In this document: piece after piece, positions 55,382-64,000 of the stretch
Position numbering within the stretch: the first letter of the stretch is position 1
Layout of the letters: each line of letters opens with the position of its first letter
Source of the DNA: Rhizobium sp. EC-SD404
Lineage (GTDB): Bacteria; Pseudomonadota; Alphaproteobacteria; Rhizobiales; Rhizobiaceae
Direction of reading: 5' to 3'
Assembly: GCF_902498825.1 (NCBI RefSeq)
Contig: NZ_LR701459.1
Location: forward strand, 1,122,001 to 1,186,000
DNA length: 64,000 nucleotides
The notes under the pieces: generated by a model
What the model saw: only the letters and a program-made list of their open reading frames with translations
What the model was told of the DNA's origin: nothing
The model's database searches: none
Program-made: the position numbers and the translations under genes

Positions 55382-56221
55382 TCAGAAGGAATGGAGAAGT
55401 GCCTGCGTCAAGGCGCTGTCGCGCAAAGCCAGGCCGTCGATGACATCGAAATGGTGCGTGCCTTCATCGACGTGGAGCTTGGTCTCGACGCCGAAACCGT
55501 CCCAGAGTTCGGGAAGGATGCGGCTCTGGCGCAGAAATTCCGGCCGTTCCTTGGCGCCGACCCAGGCAAGAAGCCGGGTTCCGGGAAGGGGGCGCAGAAG
55601 TGCCGGGCTTTCACGGTAGGCCTCGTCTTCATCTATGGCGAGGATCGCGTTCATCTCCGTCAGCATCAGCGGGCGAAGATCGTGTACGCCCGAGATCGAA
55701 ACCACGTGTTCCACGCGCTCAACGAGCGGGGCGGCAAGCGGCGAATTCTCCGAGACCATGCGCGAGACGAGATGGCCGCCGGCCGAATGTCCTGCGAGCC
55801 GGATCGGACCGGCGATCGTTTTGCTTGCCGTACCGATTGCCGCGGCGACCTCGCGGCCGATCCGGGTCAAACGCGCGTCGGGTGCCAGCGTGTAGGAGGG
55901 CAGCGCCACCGCGAAGCCGTGATCCACCGCGCCGCGTGCCAGGTGCGACCAGAAGGATTTATCGAAAGCCTTCCAATAGCCGCCATGGACGAAGACGACG
56001 AGGCCCTTGGGTGCACCGACCGGCAGGAACAGGTCCAGAAGGTTGCGCGGTTGCGGGCCGTAAGGAACGTCGATCTGCGCGCGACCGTCCTTCGAAAGCT
56101 CTGCGCGGAAGGCCGCCGCCTCGGCCGCCCAGCGATCGGGATAGGCTTCGGCGCCGTCGATATAGGCACCGTTCGTATAAGCGTCGTCCCAATTTGTGAT
56201 GGGGTAATTCGGTCTCGTCAT
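55382..56221 (-). CDS. alpha/beta hydrolase, kynurenine-formamidase-like
   Basis: A 279-residue cytoplasmic alpha/beta hydrolase. The oxyanion motif HGGYWKAFDKS, the nucleophile box GHSAGGHLVS and a C-terminal His in GTHHFDVID are present, similar to the arylformamidase branch that hydrolyses N-formylkynurenine. No other tryptophan-degradation genes are visible, so the substrate is uncertain. The start at 56221 overlaps the Nnr stop (ATGA), giving translational coupling. Confidence 0.78.
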   Translation of the reverse strand: MTRPNYPITNWDDAYTNGAYIDGAEAYPDRWAAEAAAFRAELSKDGRAQIDVPYGPQPRNLLDLFLPVGAPKGLVVFVHGGYWKAFDKSFWSHLARGAVDHGFAVALPSYTLAPDARLTRIGREVAAAIGTASKTIAGPIRLAGHSAGGHLVSRMVSENSPLAAPLVERVEHVVSISGVHDLRPLMLTEMNAILAIDEDEAYRESPALLRPLPGTRLLAWVGAKERPEFLRQSRILPELWDGFGVETKLHVDEGTHHFDVIDGLALRDSALTQALLHSF

Positions 56222-57738
56222 GTCGTCCTCCCGGGATCGGCCGTTGCGGCGTGATCCTCGATCAGAGCGCCTATCGCCTGATGCAGGGCCTTGTCCAGAT
56301 CGTCCGCCGTCAGTCCCGGTCCTGCGACTTGCCCCGCACGCCCGTGAAGCCATGCGGCAGCACATGCGGCTTCGAACGGGGCCATGCGCTGCGCGAGCAG
56401 TCCGCCGATGATGCCGGCGAGCGTATCGCCGGAACCGGCGGTGGCGAGCCAGGGCGGCGCGTTTGTGTTCACTGCTGCCCGGCCCTCGGGCTCTGCGATG
56501 ACCGTGTCACCGCCTTTCAGCAGAACGGTCGCGCCGCTCAAGGCAGCAGCCCGCTCGGCGCGTTCGATTTTCGAAAGGCTTTCGTCTGTTGCCAGATTGG
56601 GGAAGAGGCGCGCGAATTCGCCGGAATGGGGCGTCATGACGACCGGCGCGCGGCGATCGCGGATGCGTGCGAAAAGCGCCTGCGGATCGTCCTTGAAGAC
56701 TGTCAGGGCGTCGGCATCCAGAACGAGGGCGGCGCCGCTTTGCAATGCCGCCAGCACCAGGTTGCGGCTGGCGTCGTCTACACCGAGGCCCGGACCGATG
56801 ACAACCACATTCAGGCGCTCGTCTTCCAGCAAGGTTTTCAGATCGGCAGGGCCGTCGCAGCGGGCGAGCATGATTGCGGTCAGGTGCGCGGCATTCACCA
56901 GAAGCGCGCTGCCCGGCGAAGCCACCGTCACCAAGCCGGCGCCGGCGCGCAGGCAAGCGGTTGCCGCAAGACGCGCGGCACCGGTGCGGGTGGGGCCGCC
57001 GGACACGACGATGGAGTGGCCGCGCCCGTACTTGTGACCTTCCGCCGTTGGAACCGGATAGGCGGTGGCCCAAAGCCCCGTGGTATTCTCGAAGCGCCCG
57101 ATGCCGAGGGTTTGCAATGCCGCGTCCTTGATCCCGATCTGCGCCACGCGGATTTCGCCGCAATGTGCACGGCCCGGAAAGAGAACGTGGCCAAACTTCT
57201 TCCGGAAGAAGGTGACGGTCCGCGCGGCGTTGATCGCAGTCCCCCGTACCTTGCCGTTCGTCCCATCGATTCCGCTCGGCAGATCGACGGCCAGCCCGGG
57301 GATACCGGCTCGGTTGACGGCATCGATCAGCTCGGCAGCCTGCCCTTCGATCGCGCGATCGAGACCGGCACCGAAGAGCGCATCGATCACGAGCCCGAAA
57401 CGGGTGAGGTCGGCCGGCAAAGCCGCGGACGTATCGCCCTGCCAATCGGAGAAAGCCAGTGCCGCATCGCCGCGAAGCCGCTCGCGATTGCCGACGAGGA
57501 TAACAGTCACAGGAAGCCCCTGCAGACGCAGCGCTTCGGCTGCCACGAAGCCGTCGCCGCCATTGTTGCCGATGCCGGCAAGGACGAGCACACCGCGTTG
57601 CGCCGACGGAAAGAGCAGCGCTTCCTTCGCCACGGCTTGCCCTGCCACGCGCACGAGATCGATGCCGGGCGTGCCCGCCTCGATCGTCAGGCGGTCGGCT
57701 TCGCCCATTTCGCTCGGTGTCAGAAGTTCATGCATCAC
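56218..57738 (-). CDS. nnr: bifunctional NAD(P)HX epimerase/dehydratase (NAD(P)H-hydrate repair)
   Basis: A 506-residue fusion. Residues 1-~215 are the YjeF N-terminal epimerase, with GIGNNGGDGFVAAEAL and DALFGAGLDR. Residues ~225-490 are the ADP-dependent dehydratase with GPGLG, NTNAPPWLATAGSGDTLAGI and an ATP/ADP-binding glycine region. It repairs hydrated NADH and NADPH in the cytoplasm. Two ATGs stand side by side at the start. Its stop overlaps the alpha/beta-hydrolase start. Confidence 0.92.
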   Translation of the reverse strand: MMHELLTPSEMGEADRLTIEAGTPGIDLVRVAGQAVAKEALLFPSAQRGVLVLAGIGNNGGDGFVAAEALRLQGLPVTVILVGNRERLRGDAALAFSDWQGDTSAALPADLTRFGLVIDALFGAGLDRAIEGQAAELIDAVNRAGIPGLAVDLPSGIDGTNGKVRGTAINAARTVTFFRKKFGHVLFPGRAHCGEIRVAQIGIKDAALQTLGIGRFENTTGLWATAYPVPTAEGHKYGRGHSIVVSGGPTRTGAARLAATACLRAGAGLVTVASPGSALLVNAAHLTAIMLARCDGPADLKTLLEDERLNVVVIGPGLGVDDASRNLVLAALQSGAALVLDADALTVFKDDPQALFARIRDRRAPVVMTPHSGEFARLFPNLATDESLSKIERAERAAALSGATVLLKGGDTVIAEPEGRAAVNTNAPPWLATAGSGDTLAGIIGGLLAQRMAPFEAACAAAWLHGRAGQVAGPGLTADDLDKALHQAIGALIEDHAATADPGRTT

Positions 57739-57784
57739 AATTCAGGGTCGTGTCATTTGTGCGCAGCACAAAATCTGGTAGCTC

Positions 57785-58588
57785 ATGAAAATGATCATCT
57801 TTTCCGATCTCGACGGGACGCTGCTCGATCACGCGACCTACTCCTTCGACGCAGCCCGGCCTGCGCTCGATGTCATCAAGGCTAACGGCATCCCACTCAT
57901 CTTCGCAACCAGCAAGACAGCTGCGGAAATCGCGCCGCTGAGGGAAGCCACCGGCATTGACCTGCCTGCGATCGTCGAGAATGGCGCTGGTATCGCCTGG
58001 CCGGGCTATGCCGACGGGCAGGACGATGCCTACCGGCAGATCCGCGCGGCGCTGGACAAGGTGCCGACGCCGCTTCGCGCATTCTATCGCAGCTTCGGCG
58101 ACATGAACGATGCCGAGGTGGCAGAGCGCACGGGCCTTTCGCTCGATGCAGCCGTCTTGGCCCGTCGTCGCCATTTTTCCGAGCCGGGACTGTTTTCGGG
58201 CAGTGCCGATGCGCTCACCGCGTTTCTGGATGCGCTACGTGACGAAGGCTTATCCGCGGTGCAGGGCGGACGATTTCTCACGATCTCGGCCGGCGCGAGC
58301 AAGGCCGATCGCATGGCGGAGATCATCGCCTGGCACGAAGCTGAAACAGGGCGAGCAGGCGGGCCGACGCTCGCGCTCGGCGATGCCGCCAACGACATCG
58401 CAATGCTCGAGGCAGCCGATTTCGGCGTGGTCGTGGCAAACAAGGCCCACCCGCCCCTTGCGCCGTTGGCAGGCGAGCATGCAGGTCGGATCAGCCGTAC
58501 CGAAAAAGAAGGTCCGGCCGGATGGAACGAGGCGGTGCTCTCGTTCATTCGGCGCGTCGGAACGATCGAGAAGGGGACAGACAATTGA
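57785..58588 (+). CDS. mannosyl/glucosyl-3-phosphoglycerate phosphatase (HAD-IIB, MpgP family)
   Basis: A 267-residue HAD phosphatase: DxD motif FSDLDGTLLDH (Asp8, Asp10), Thr in FATSKT, a cap domain of about 110 residues, and the third motif GDAANDIAML. The cap includes RRRHFSEPGLF, as in mannosyl-3-phosphoglycerate phosphatases. It would dephosphorylate the product of the next gene to glucosylglycerate or mannosylglycerate, a compatible solute. The stop overlaps the next start (TTGA). Confidence 0.82.
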   Translation: MKMIIFSDLDGTLLDHATYSFDAARPALDVIKANGIPLIFATSKTAAEIAPLREATGIDLPAIVENGAGIAWPGYADGQDDAYRQIRAALDKVPTPLRAFYRSFGDMNDAEVAERTGLSLDAAVLARRRHFSEPGLFSGSADALTAFLDALRDEGLSAVQGGRFLTISAGASKADRMAEIIAWHEAETGRAGGPTLALGDAANDIAMLEAADFGVVVANKAHPPLAPLAGEHAGRISRTEKEGPAGWNEAVLSFIRRVGTIEKGTDN

Positions 58589-59802
58589 CCGATTTCCACC
58601 AGACAGGCGCGATAGCGACCTTGCACAATCTCACGCGCCGGCCGGTCGAGGAGATGGAGCGCGAACTCGTCGCCTTCAGCGAGAACCGGCCGATCTCGTT
58701 GATTTTGCCCTCGCTCTACTCAGAGCTCGAAGGCGAGGCGCTGCCGCTCATTCTCGACCACCTGACGAAGGTGCCCTATCTGAAGGAAATCATCATCGGC
58801 CTCGATCGGGCGAGCGAAGCGGAGTTCCACAAGGCTAAGGAGTTCTTCGGCCGCCTGCCGCAGCACCATCGCATTCTCTGGAACGATGGGCCGCGACTGA
58901 CGGCGATCCATGACAAGCTGATGGAATACGGCGTTGCGCCGACCGAGTTGGGCAAGGGCCGCAACGTCTGGTACTGCATGGGCTACGCGCTGGCGTCCGG
59001 ACGATCGGATGTGGTGGCGTTGCACGATTGCGACATTGTCACCTATCACCGCGAGCTGCTGGCGCGCCTGGTCTATCCCGTCGCCAATCCGCGCTTCGGC
59101 TATGTGTTTGCCAAGGGTTTCTATTCGCGCATCGCGGACGGCAAGCTCAACGGGCGCGTTTCGCGCCTGCTGGTCGGGCCACTGCTCGATGCGCTGGAAA
59201 AGACGATCGGCCCGCAGCACTACATCGATTATCTTGCCGCCTTCCGGTATCCGCTCTCCGGCGAATTCGCGATGCGCATGGCGACCATTCCGGATATTCG
59301 CATTCCCACGGACTGGGGTCTGGAAATCGGCGTTCTCTCCGAGATGCGCCGCAATGCCAGCCAGCGCTCGATCTGTCAGGTCGATATCGCCGACGTCTAC
59401 GATCACAAGCACCAGGACCTGTCGCAGGACGACGCGGAAAAAGGCCTGTCGCGCATGTCGATCGACATCACCAAGGCGGTGTTCCGCAAGCTTGCGACGG
59501 AAGGCGTAACCTTCACTTCCGGCACGTTCCGCTCGGTCAAGGCCACCTATTACAGGGCGGCGCTCGACATGATCGAGAGCTATAACGCCGACGCGGTGAT
59601 GAACGGTCTGCGGCTCGATCGCCACCGCGAGGAACAGGCCGTCGAGCTTTTTGCCGGCAACATCATGAAGGCCGGCGAGATGTTCCTTGAAAACCCGATG
59701 GAGACGCCGGTCATACCCAATTGGCGCCGCGTGAACTCTGCCGCTCCGGGTATCCTGGACGATCTGCGCAACGCGGTCGAAGCCGACAACCGCAACGATT
59801 GA
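58585..59802 (+). CDS. gpgS: glucosyl-3-phosphoglycerate synthase-like glycosyltransferase (GT81)
   Basis: A 405-residue GT-A glycosyltransferase with LILPSLYSELEG near the N terminus, the metal-binding DxD-like motif LHDCDIV, GYVFAKGFYSRI and the acceptor region RYPLSGEFAMRM with PTDWGLEIG. These match GpgS-type enzymes, which transfer glucose from a nucleotide sugar to 3-phosphoglycerate. TTG 58585 is the probable start because it overlaps the phosphatase stop and follows AAGGGGA; the upstream frame lies in the phosphatase gene. Mannosyl specificity cannot be excluded. Confidence 0.83.
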   Translation: MTDFHQTGAIATLHNLTRRPVEEMERELVAFSENRPISLILPSLYSELEGEALPLILDHLTKVPYLKEIIIGLDRASEAEFHKAKEFFGRLPQHHRILWNDGPRLTAIHDKLMEYGVAPTELGKGRNVWYCMGYALASGRSDVVALHDCDIVTYHRELLARLVYPVANPRFGYVFAKGFYSRIADGKLNGRVSRLLVGPLLDALEKTIGPQHYIDYLAAFRYPLSGEFAMRMATIPDIRIPTDWGLEIGVLSEMRRNASQRSICQVDIADVYDHKHQDLSQDDAEKGLSRMSIDITKAVFRKLATEGVTFTSGTFRSVKATYYRAALDMIESYNADAVMNGLRLDRHREEQAVELFAGNIMKAGEMFLENPMETPVIPNWRRVNSAAPGILDDLRNAVEADNRND

Positions 59803-59805
59803 TGA

Positions 59806-61557
59806 TCATCCCGCCTTGTTGGCGAGCCAGACGCACTGATAGGGCTGAAGTTCGAGGGCACTGCCGATTTCGGCATCGATCTCCTCGCCATTCAGGAGAT
59901 CGGTCCACGTCTCGCCCCTGATCAGGTTCAGGCTAACAAGCGGCAGCGTGATCAAGCGATCCGTCACGTTGTGGATGGCAAAGATCGACTGCTCGCGGTC
60001 GATGCTCTGGCGCCAGACGCCGAACAGGCCTTCGCCCAGTTGCAGCGTGAACTGCGTTGCGTTCGGGTGAAACGCCTTCTGGGCGATGCGAATTTCGACT
60101 TGGCGCTTCAACTCGCCAAGCACGATTGCCTGCTCGCTTCCGGGGTTCGATAGTCGCTCGGTCAGCGCATCGTAGTCCCATTGGTGGCGATTGAGCGACC
60201 GGTTGTGGCCGGTACTGGCGCGCCGGTCGTGGTCGTTCGGGGTCGCGAGAAGGCTGTGGATGTAGAAGGCGGGAATGCCTTCGAGCGCCATCATGATCGT
60301 CTGCGAGCACAGGAAGCGCACGCGGCGCCACTCGTCCGGTGTGCCGTCGATCTTGCCCTGGAAAGCATCGAAGAGCGCGATGTTCATTTCGTAGGGCCGG
60401 TAGGTGCCGTCCGGCATGGCTCGCAGGGATACCGCGCCGCCGAAGGCTTCCACGGCGTCGATCATCTTCGCGATCTCCTCGTCCGGCAGAAGGCCTTCGG
60501 CCGGTCTGAGGCCGATGCCGTCATGGGACGCGACGAAGTTGAAATAGAAGCAGCCGGCGGGCGCCGGAGGCATCGTCATCTGCCAGCGGTTGAGCGCGGT
60601 CGCATCGCCGGACAGCAGCGCGTGGACGACCAGCGGCGGGAACGAGAAATTGTAGACCGCATGGGCCTCGTTGCGGTTTCCGAAATAGGAGAGGTTCTCC
60701 ATGTTCGGAACGTTGGTTTCCGTGATCAGAAGCAGCGGCACTTCGGCGTAATCGGCCAGCGTGCGCATCAACCGGACGATTTCGTGCGTCTGCGGCAGGT
60801 GGATGCAGTTGGTGCCGATTTCCTTCCAGACGAAGGCGACGGCGTCCAGCCGGATGGTGCGCACGCCGCGATCGATGTGGAAGCGCATGATGCGCAGGAA
60901 CTCGATCAGCATTTCCGGATTGGCGAAGTTCAGATCGACCTGGTCTTCGGAGAAGGTGCACCAGACGTGCCGCTCGCCATTTGCGGTCTCCACCTTCCGC
61001 AGCAGCGGATGCGGACGCGGGCGCACGACGGCGGAGAGATCGATCGCGGGGTCGACCTCGACGAAGAATTCGTTGCCGGGGCTCTCGCCGCGCAGATACT
61101 GCTTGAACCAGAGTGACGCCGAGGAGACGTGGTTTAGGACCAGATCAGCCATCATCCGGTAGCGCCGGCCGAGCCGCTGCAAATGCTTCCAGTCGCCGAC
61201 GTCCGGATTGACGCTGTAATAGTCGACGACGGCGAACCCGTCATCCGATGTGTAAGGAAAGAACGGCAGGACGTGGACGCTGTTCACGCTGCCGTCGAGA
61301 TGCGTGTCGAGGAAATCCTGCAGCAGCGCCACGGGGGCGGTCTTGCCGTCTATCAGCGAATTGCCATAGGTGATCAGAACGGTGTCGCGCTGGCTCCAGG
61401 GCGGCTGGTTGGTCAGGCGGCCTTTGTTGCGCGGCCTGGCCTTGCCGCCTTCGGGCCAGAAGGCCGCAATCATCGCATCAGTCAGAGCAACGCTGTCGTG
61501 CTCGGGATAGATGAAGGCGAGATGACTTTCCAGGCGCGAACGAAGAAATGAGGGCAT
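59806..61557 (-). CDS. GH13 sucrose-phosphorylase-like enzyme, probable glucosylglycerate phosphorylase
   Basis: A 583-residue GH13 subfamily 18-type enzyme. The beta-3 motif is DLVLNHVS, the nucleophile is Asp in TIRLDAVAFVWKE, the acid/base is Glu in LLLITETNVPN, and a third acid lies in NFVASHDGIG. Members phosphorolyse sucrose, sucrose 6'-phosphate or glucosylglycerate. Facing the synthase and phosphatase genes, glucosylglycerate is the best guess, yielding glucose 1-phosphate and glycerate. The stop lies 3 bases from the convergent synthase stop. Confidence 0.83.
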   Translation of the reverse strand: MPSFLRSRLESHLAFIYPEHDSVALTDAMIAAFWPEGGKARPRNKGRLTNQPPWSQRDTVLITYGNSLIDGKTAPVALLQDFLDTHLDGSVNSVHVLPFFPYTSDDGFAVVDYYSVNPDVGDWKHLQRLGRRYRMMADLVLNHVSSASLWFKQYLRGESPGNEFFVEVDPAIDLSAVVRPRPHPLLRKVETANGERHVWCTFSEDQVDLNFANPEMLIEFLRIMRFHIDRGVRTIRLDAVAFVWKEIGTNCIHLPQTHEIVRLMRTLADYAEVPLLLITETNVPNMENLSYFGNRNEAHAVYNFSFPPLVVHALLSGDATALNRWQMTMPPAPAGCFYFNFVASHDGIGLRPAEGLLPDEEIAKMIDAVEAFGGAVSLRAMPDGTYRPYEMNIALFDAFQGKIDGTPDEWRRVRFLCSQTIMMALEGIPAFYIHSLLATPNDHDRRASTGHNRSLNRHQWDYDALTERLSNPGSEQAIVLGELKRQVEIRIAQKAFHPNATQFTLQLGEGLFGVWRQSIDREQSIFAIHNVTDRLITLPLVSLNLIRGETWTDLLNGEEIDAEIGSALELQPYQCVWLANKAG

Positions 61558-61614
61558 CGATCAAGCTTACCGCGCTGCAACAACAAAACTCAATGGGTTA
61601 AGCAGGAACGTGGC

Positions 61615-62808
61615 TCAAGTGCGGCGGGGAGCCCTGTGGCGGGTCGCGAGATACACGCAGATGCCGCCGGCGGAGACGGCTGCGAGAATGATCACGAGCA
61701 CGGTGTCGTAGCCGCCGAATTCCCAGACGAGCGATCCGAAGAACGGCGCGACGGCAACCCCGAGCAGGTATGGAACTGCCATCGCGCCTGCAACCGCGCC
61801 GAAATTCGCCGCACCCATCGTGTCGCGCGTGATCGCCGGCTTTGCGATGCTCATGACGCCGAAGGATGCTCCGTGGAGCAGGACGAAGCCGGCGATAAGC
61901 AGCGGGAAACCGGCCGCGCCGATCAGGGCGAGCGTCGCGAAAGTGATGCCGACGAAACAGGTCAGCACGATCGCCCGCGTTGACACGCGGCTTGGCGTCA
62001 TCATCATCACGATGCGGCCGACGACCTGCATCGGGCCGATCATCGACGCGGCGAAGACTGCGCTTGCCGCATCGAAACCGCGCTCGCGCAAAAGCGGCAG
62101 GATGTGGTTGAGGATCACGCCGTGATTGACGGCGAGCAAGGTGAACCCGGCGGCGAGCAGCCAGAACGGCACCGAATGCAGATGCACGTTGCTTGGATCG
62201 GACCTGGGAAGGGCGTGCATCTCTAAATTCGATCGAAATCCATGCTCGAAATGCCGCGCCCCCCACCACATCAGCGGTGCAGCGAAGGCGATGATCAACG
62301 CCGCGTAGGTCAGGGAGGCTGCCCGCCAGGATGACAGCTCCGACACATAGTGGCCAAGCGGAAAGGACAGCGTGCCTGCAAAACCGGCGAACAGCGTGAC
62401 GAGGGTGATGGCGCGCGTCGCAGTCCTGCCGATCGCTCGGGTCATGAAGGCGAAGGTCGGTTCATAGAGCGAGCCGCCCATGGCGATGCCGATCAGTGCC
62501 CACACAAGATAAAACTGCCAAAGCGTCTGAACCTGCGACAGGATGAGCATCATCAGGCCGCCGAGAAGTATGTTGCTGGTCAGGACATGAGGCCCCAGGC
62601 CACGATCGATCAGCCGCCCGAAGAGTGGCGAAACGAGCGCGGAGGCAACGATCGCGACCGTCAAGGCGCCGGTGATCGCTGGTTTCGACCAACTGAATTC
62701 TGCTTCAAAACGCACGAAAAGCGCTGGAAACGCATAGAATGTGCCGCACCAGATCAATGTTTCGGCGATGGCGATGGCGGCGATCGCCCATTTGTCAGTG
62801 CGGTGCAT
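61615..62808 (-). CDS. major facilitator superfamily transporter
   Basis: A 397-residue 12-helix MFS protein. The loop 2-3 motif is GRLIDRGLGPHVL, and the helix-4 region has LVWALIGIAMGGSLYEPTFAF. It starts WAIAAIAIAETLIWCGTFYAFPALF. The substrate is unknown. ATG 62808 gives the family N terminus; the longer upstream frame overlaps the antiporter gene. It lies 19 bases after the CPA1 antiporter on the same strand, so the two are probably cotranscribed. Confidence 0.85.
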   Translation of the reverse strand: MHRTDKWAIAAIAIAETLIWCGTFYAFPALFVRFEAEFSWSKPAITGALTVAIVASALVSPLFGRLIDRGLGPHVLTSNILLGGLMMLILSQVQTLWQFYLVWALIGIAMGGSLYEPTFAFMTRAIGRTATRAITLVTLFAGFAGTLSFPLGHYVSELSSWRAASLTYAALIIAFAAPLMWWGARHFEHGFRSNLEMHALPRSDPSNVHLHSVPFWLLAAGFTLLAVNHGVILNHILPLLRERGFDAASAVFAASMIGPMQVVGRIVMMMTPSRVSTRAIVLTCFVGITFATLALIGAAGFPLLIAGFVLLHGASFGVMSIAKPAITRDTMGAANFGAVAGAMAVPYLLGVAVAPFFGSLVWEFGGYDTVLVIILAAVSAGGICVYLATRHRAPRRT

Positions 62809-62827
62809 GTTGTATCCGTCTCGCCCT

Positions 62828-64000
62828 TCAGGTGGGCGTGTCGGTATAACGCTTGACGACAATGCCCGCCGTGAAACCATGCACAATCGATGACAGCACG
62901 ATGACAAGAGCCGTCGCCGCCCACAGTTTTTCAATGTCAACGAACGACGCGTGCCCGGCGGCGAAGGCCATGTAATAGATCGAGCCGACCCCGCGAACGC
63001 CGAAAAAGGCGACATCGTTGCGCGCCTGTCCGCGCAGCGATGTGCCAATGAGCGACAGCCAGGCGATGACCGGGCGGATCACGAAGATCAGAAGAGCGGC
63101 AAGTGTTGCGAGCCGCCAGTCGATGAAGGGCAGGAGATCGAGGAATACGCCGCCAAGCATGAAGAGCATGACCGCGGTCAGCGCATATTCCAGCGGCTCG
63201 ATGAAGTCGTGGAGCTTGCGGTGATAGACGTTTTCCGGCTCGTAGCGGCGGATCGTCAGGCCGGCAACGAAGACTGCGACGAAGCCGTAACCTTCCACCA
63301 GCTCCGTCGTGCCGTAACACAGGATCACGGCCGCAAAGGCGATGACGCCGGCGCCGGACTTGGCGATCGGATTGTGGCTCGGGATGGAGAAGACGATGCG
63401 CGAAAGAATGAAGCCGGTGACGAAGCCGCCGGCGATGCCCATTGCGATGCGGTAGACGACATCGCGCAGCAGCCATTCGAGCCCCCATTGGGTGGGTTCG
63501 AAGCCTTGTGCCGCTACGATGATCGCTAGATAGACGAAGGGAAAGGCGAGCCCGTCATTGAGGCCAGCTTCGGTCGTCAGCGCCAGGCGCACTGGATGCT
63601 CGTTGCCGCGCTGCGGTGGGCCGACCTGAAGATCGCCCGCAAGGACGGGGTCGGTCGGCGACAACGCGGCACCAAGCAGGATCGCGCCTGCGATCGACAG
63701 GCCGGCGAAGGCCCAGCCGGTAAAGGCGACGGCCGCGATCGTCAGCGGCATGGCGATGAGAAGCAGTCTCATGGTCGGCGCGAGAAGCTGGCGATTGAAA
63801 CGGGTATCGATCCGGATGCCGGCCCCGAACAGCGCGACGATGACGGCAAACTCGCTGGCTATTTCCCAGAGATAGCCTTCGTTGATCGGATGAAGAATGT
63901 CCGGCATGCCGGGAATGAACGTGTAGGCGACCACTCCGGACGCGATGAGCAGCGCCGACGCGGCCGGCTCCCAACCGGGAATGAACCTTGGAAACCAGTA
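62828..64000 (-). CDS. CPA1 cation:proton antiporter (NhaP-like), N terminus outside window
   Basis: The frame is open through the right edge, so at least 390 residues are visible and the true start lies beyond 64000. The conserved CPA1 helix LLGAALSPTDPVLAGD and the ion-binding TTEAGLNDGLAFPFVYL are present, with about ten further helices and a short hydrophilic end. It exchanges Na+ or K+ for H+ in the inner membrane. Another in-frame start (GTG at 63934) exists inside the window but would remove a first helix. Confidence 0.88.
   Translation of the reverse strand, partial: YWFPRFIPGWEPAASALLIASGVVAYTFIPGMPDILHPINEGYLWEIASEFAVIVALFGAGIRIDTRFNRQLLAPTMRLLLIAMPLTIAAVAFTGWAFAGLSIAGAILLGAALSPTDPVLAGDLQVGPPQRGNEHPVRLALTTEAGLNDGLAFPFVYLAIIVAAQGFEPTQWGLEWLLRDVVYRIAMGIAGGFVTGFILSRIVFSIPSHNPIAKSGAGVIAFAAVILCYGTTELVEGYGFVAVFVAGLTIRRYEPENVYHRKLHDFIEPLEYALTAVMLFMLGGVFLDLLPFIDWRLATLAALLIFVIRPVIAWLSLIGTSLRGQARNDVAFFGVRGVGSIYYMAFAAGHASFVDIEKLWAATALVIVLSSIVHGFTAGIVVKRYTDTPT

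Noticed and set aside
56251..57885. 544-codon plus-strand frame over the NAD(P)HX repair gene
   Set aside because: Antisense to a well-conserved bifunctional enzyme; low-information composition.

Overview
The window looks like the chromosome of an alphaproteobacterium of the order Hyphomicrobiales (Rhizobiales). It has high GC, dense operons with ATGA or TGATG overlaps, occasional TTG/GTG starts, and order-typical small families (DUF982, a DUF6481-like protein, DUF427). A seven-subunit Mrp antiporter, two further cation/proton antiporters, a sodium/solute symporter and a glucosylglycerate-type compatible-solute cluster suggest a salt- or alkali-exposed lifestyle; this is inference. No tRNA, rRNA, CRISPR array or prophage was recognised.

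Layout. 0-2.5 kb: the end of an aromatic hydroxylase gene, a hydroxyquinol-type intradiol dioxygenase, and a convergent SDR gene. 2.75-10.6 kb: an amide-utilisation operon made of an AmiC-like sensor, an AmiR-like ANTAR antiterminator, a five-gene urea/amide-type ABC transporter and a formamidase/acetamidase. It is preceded by a leader with an ANTAR-type hexaloop hairpin and an intrinsic terminator. 10.6-20 kb: a fasciclin protein, a GreA-like factor, DUF427, a cold-shock protein, many very small charged proteins, a ribbon-helix-helix protein with a PHA depolymerase, a Tat-exported intradiol-like protein paired with a four-histidine membrane cytochrome, and a membrane alpha/beta hydrolase.

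20-29.8 kb is an accessory island. It starts with an AT-rich orphan gene, then a graveyard of IS fragments (IS3/IS2 group, two IS481 pieces, IS1595, IS630) and a decayed antitoxin/PIN-toxin pair. Next comes a three-gene, translationally coupled minus-strand operon: a PD-(D/E)XK-like protein, a small basic protein, and a soluble FtsH-like AAA+ zinc protease. This is the best candidate for an undescribed system, possibly for genome defence.

29.8-42.1 kb: mrpABCDEFG, in which MrpG carries a long universal-stress-like extension and MrpE is short. A histidine kinase and sigma-54 response regulator follow closely, then a phosphohexomutase and a GDP-mannose pyrophosphorylase/isomerase. 42.1-64 kb: an oligopeptide ABC importer, a VC_2705-type symporter with its DUF4212 partner, gamma-glutamyltransferase, a Kef-like antiporter, a beta-hydroxyacid dehydrogenase, an alpha/beta hydrolase, the NAD(P)HX repair enzyme, a phosphatase plus glycosyltransferase pair for glucosylglycerate synthesis facing a GH13 phosphorylase, an MFS transporter, and a CPA1 antiporter cut by the window edge.
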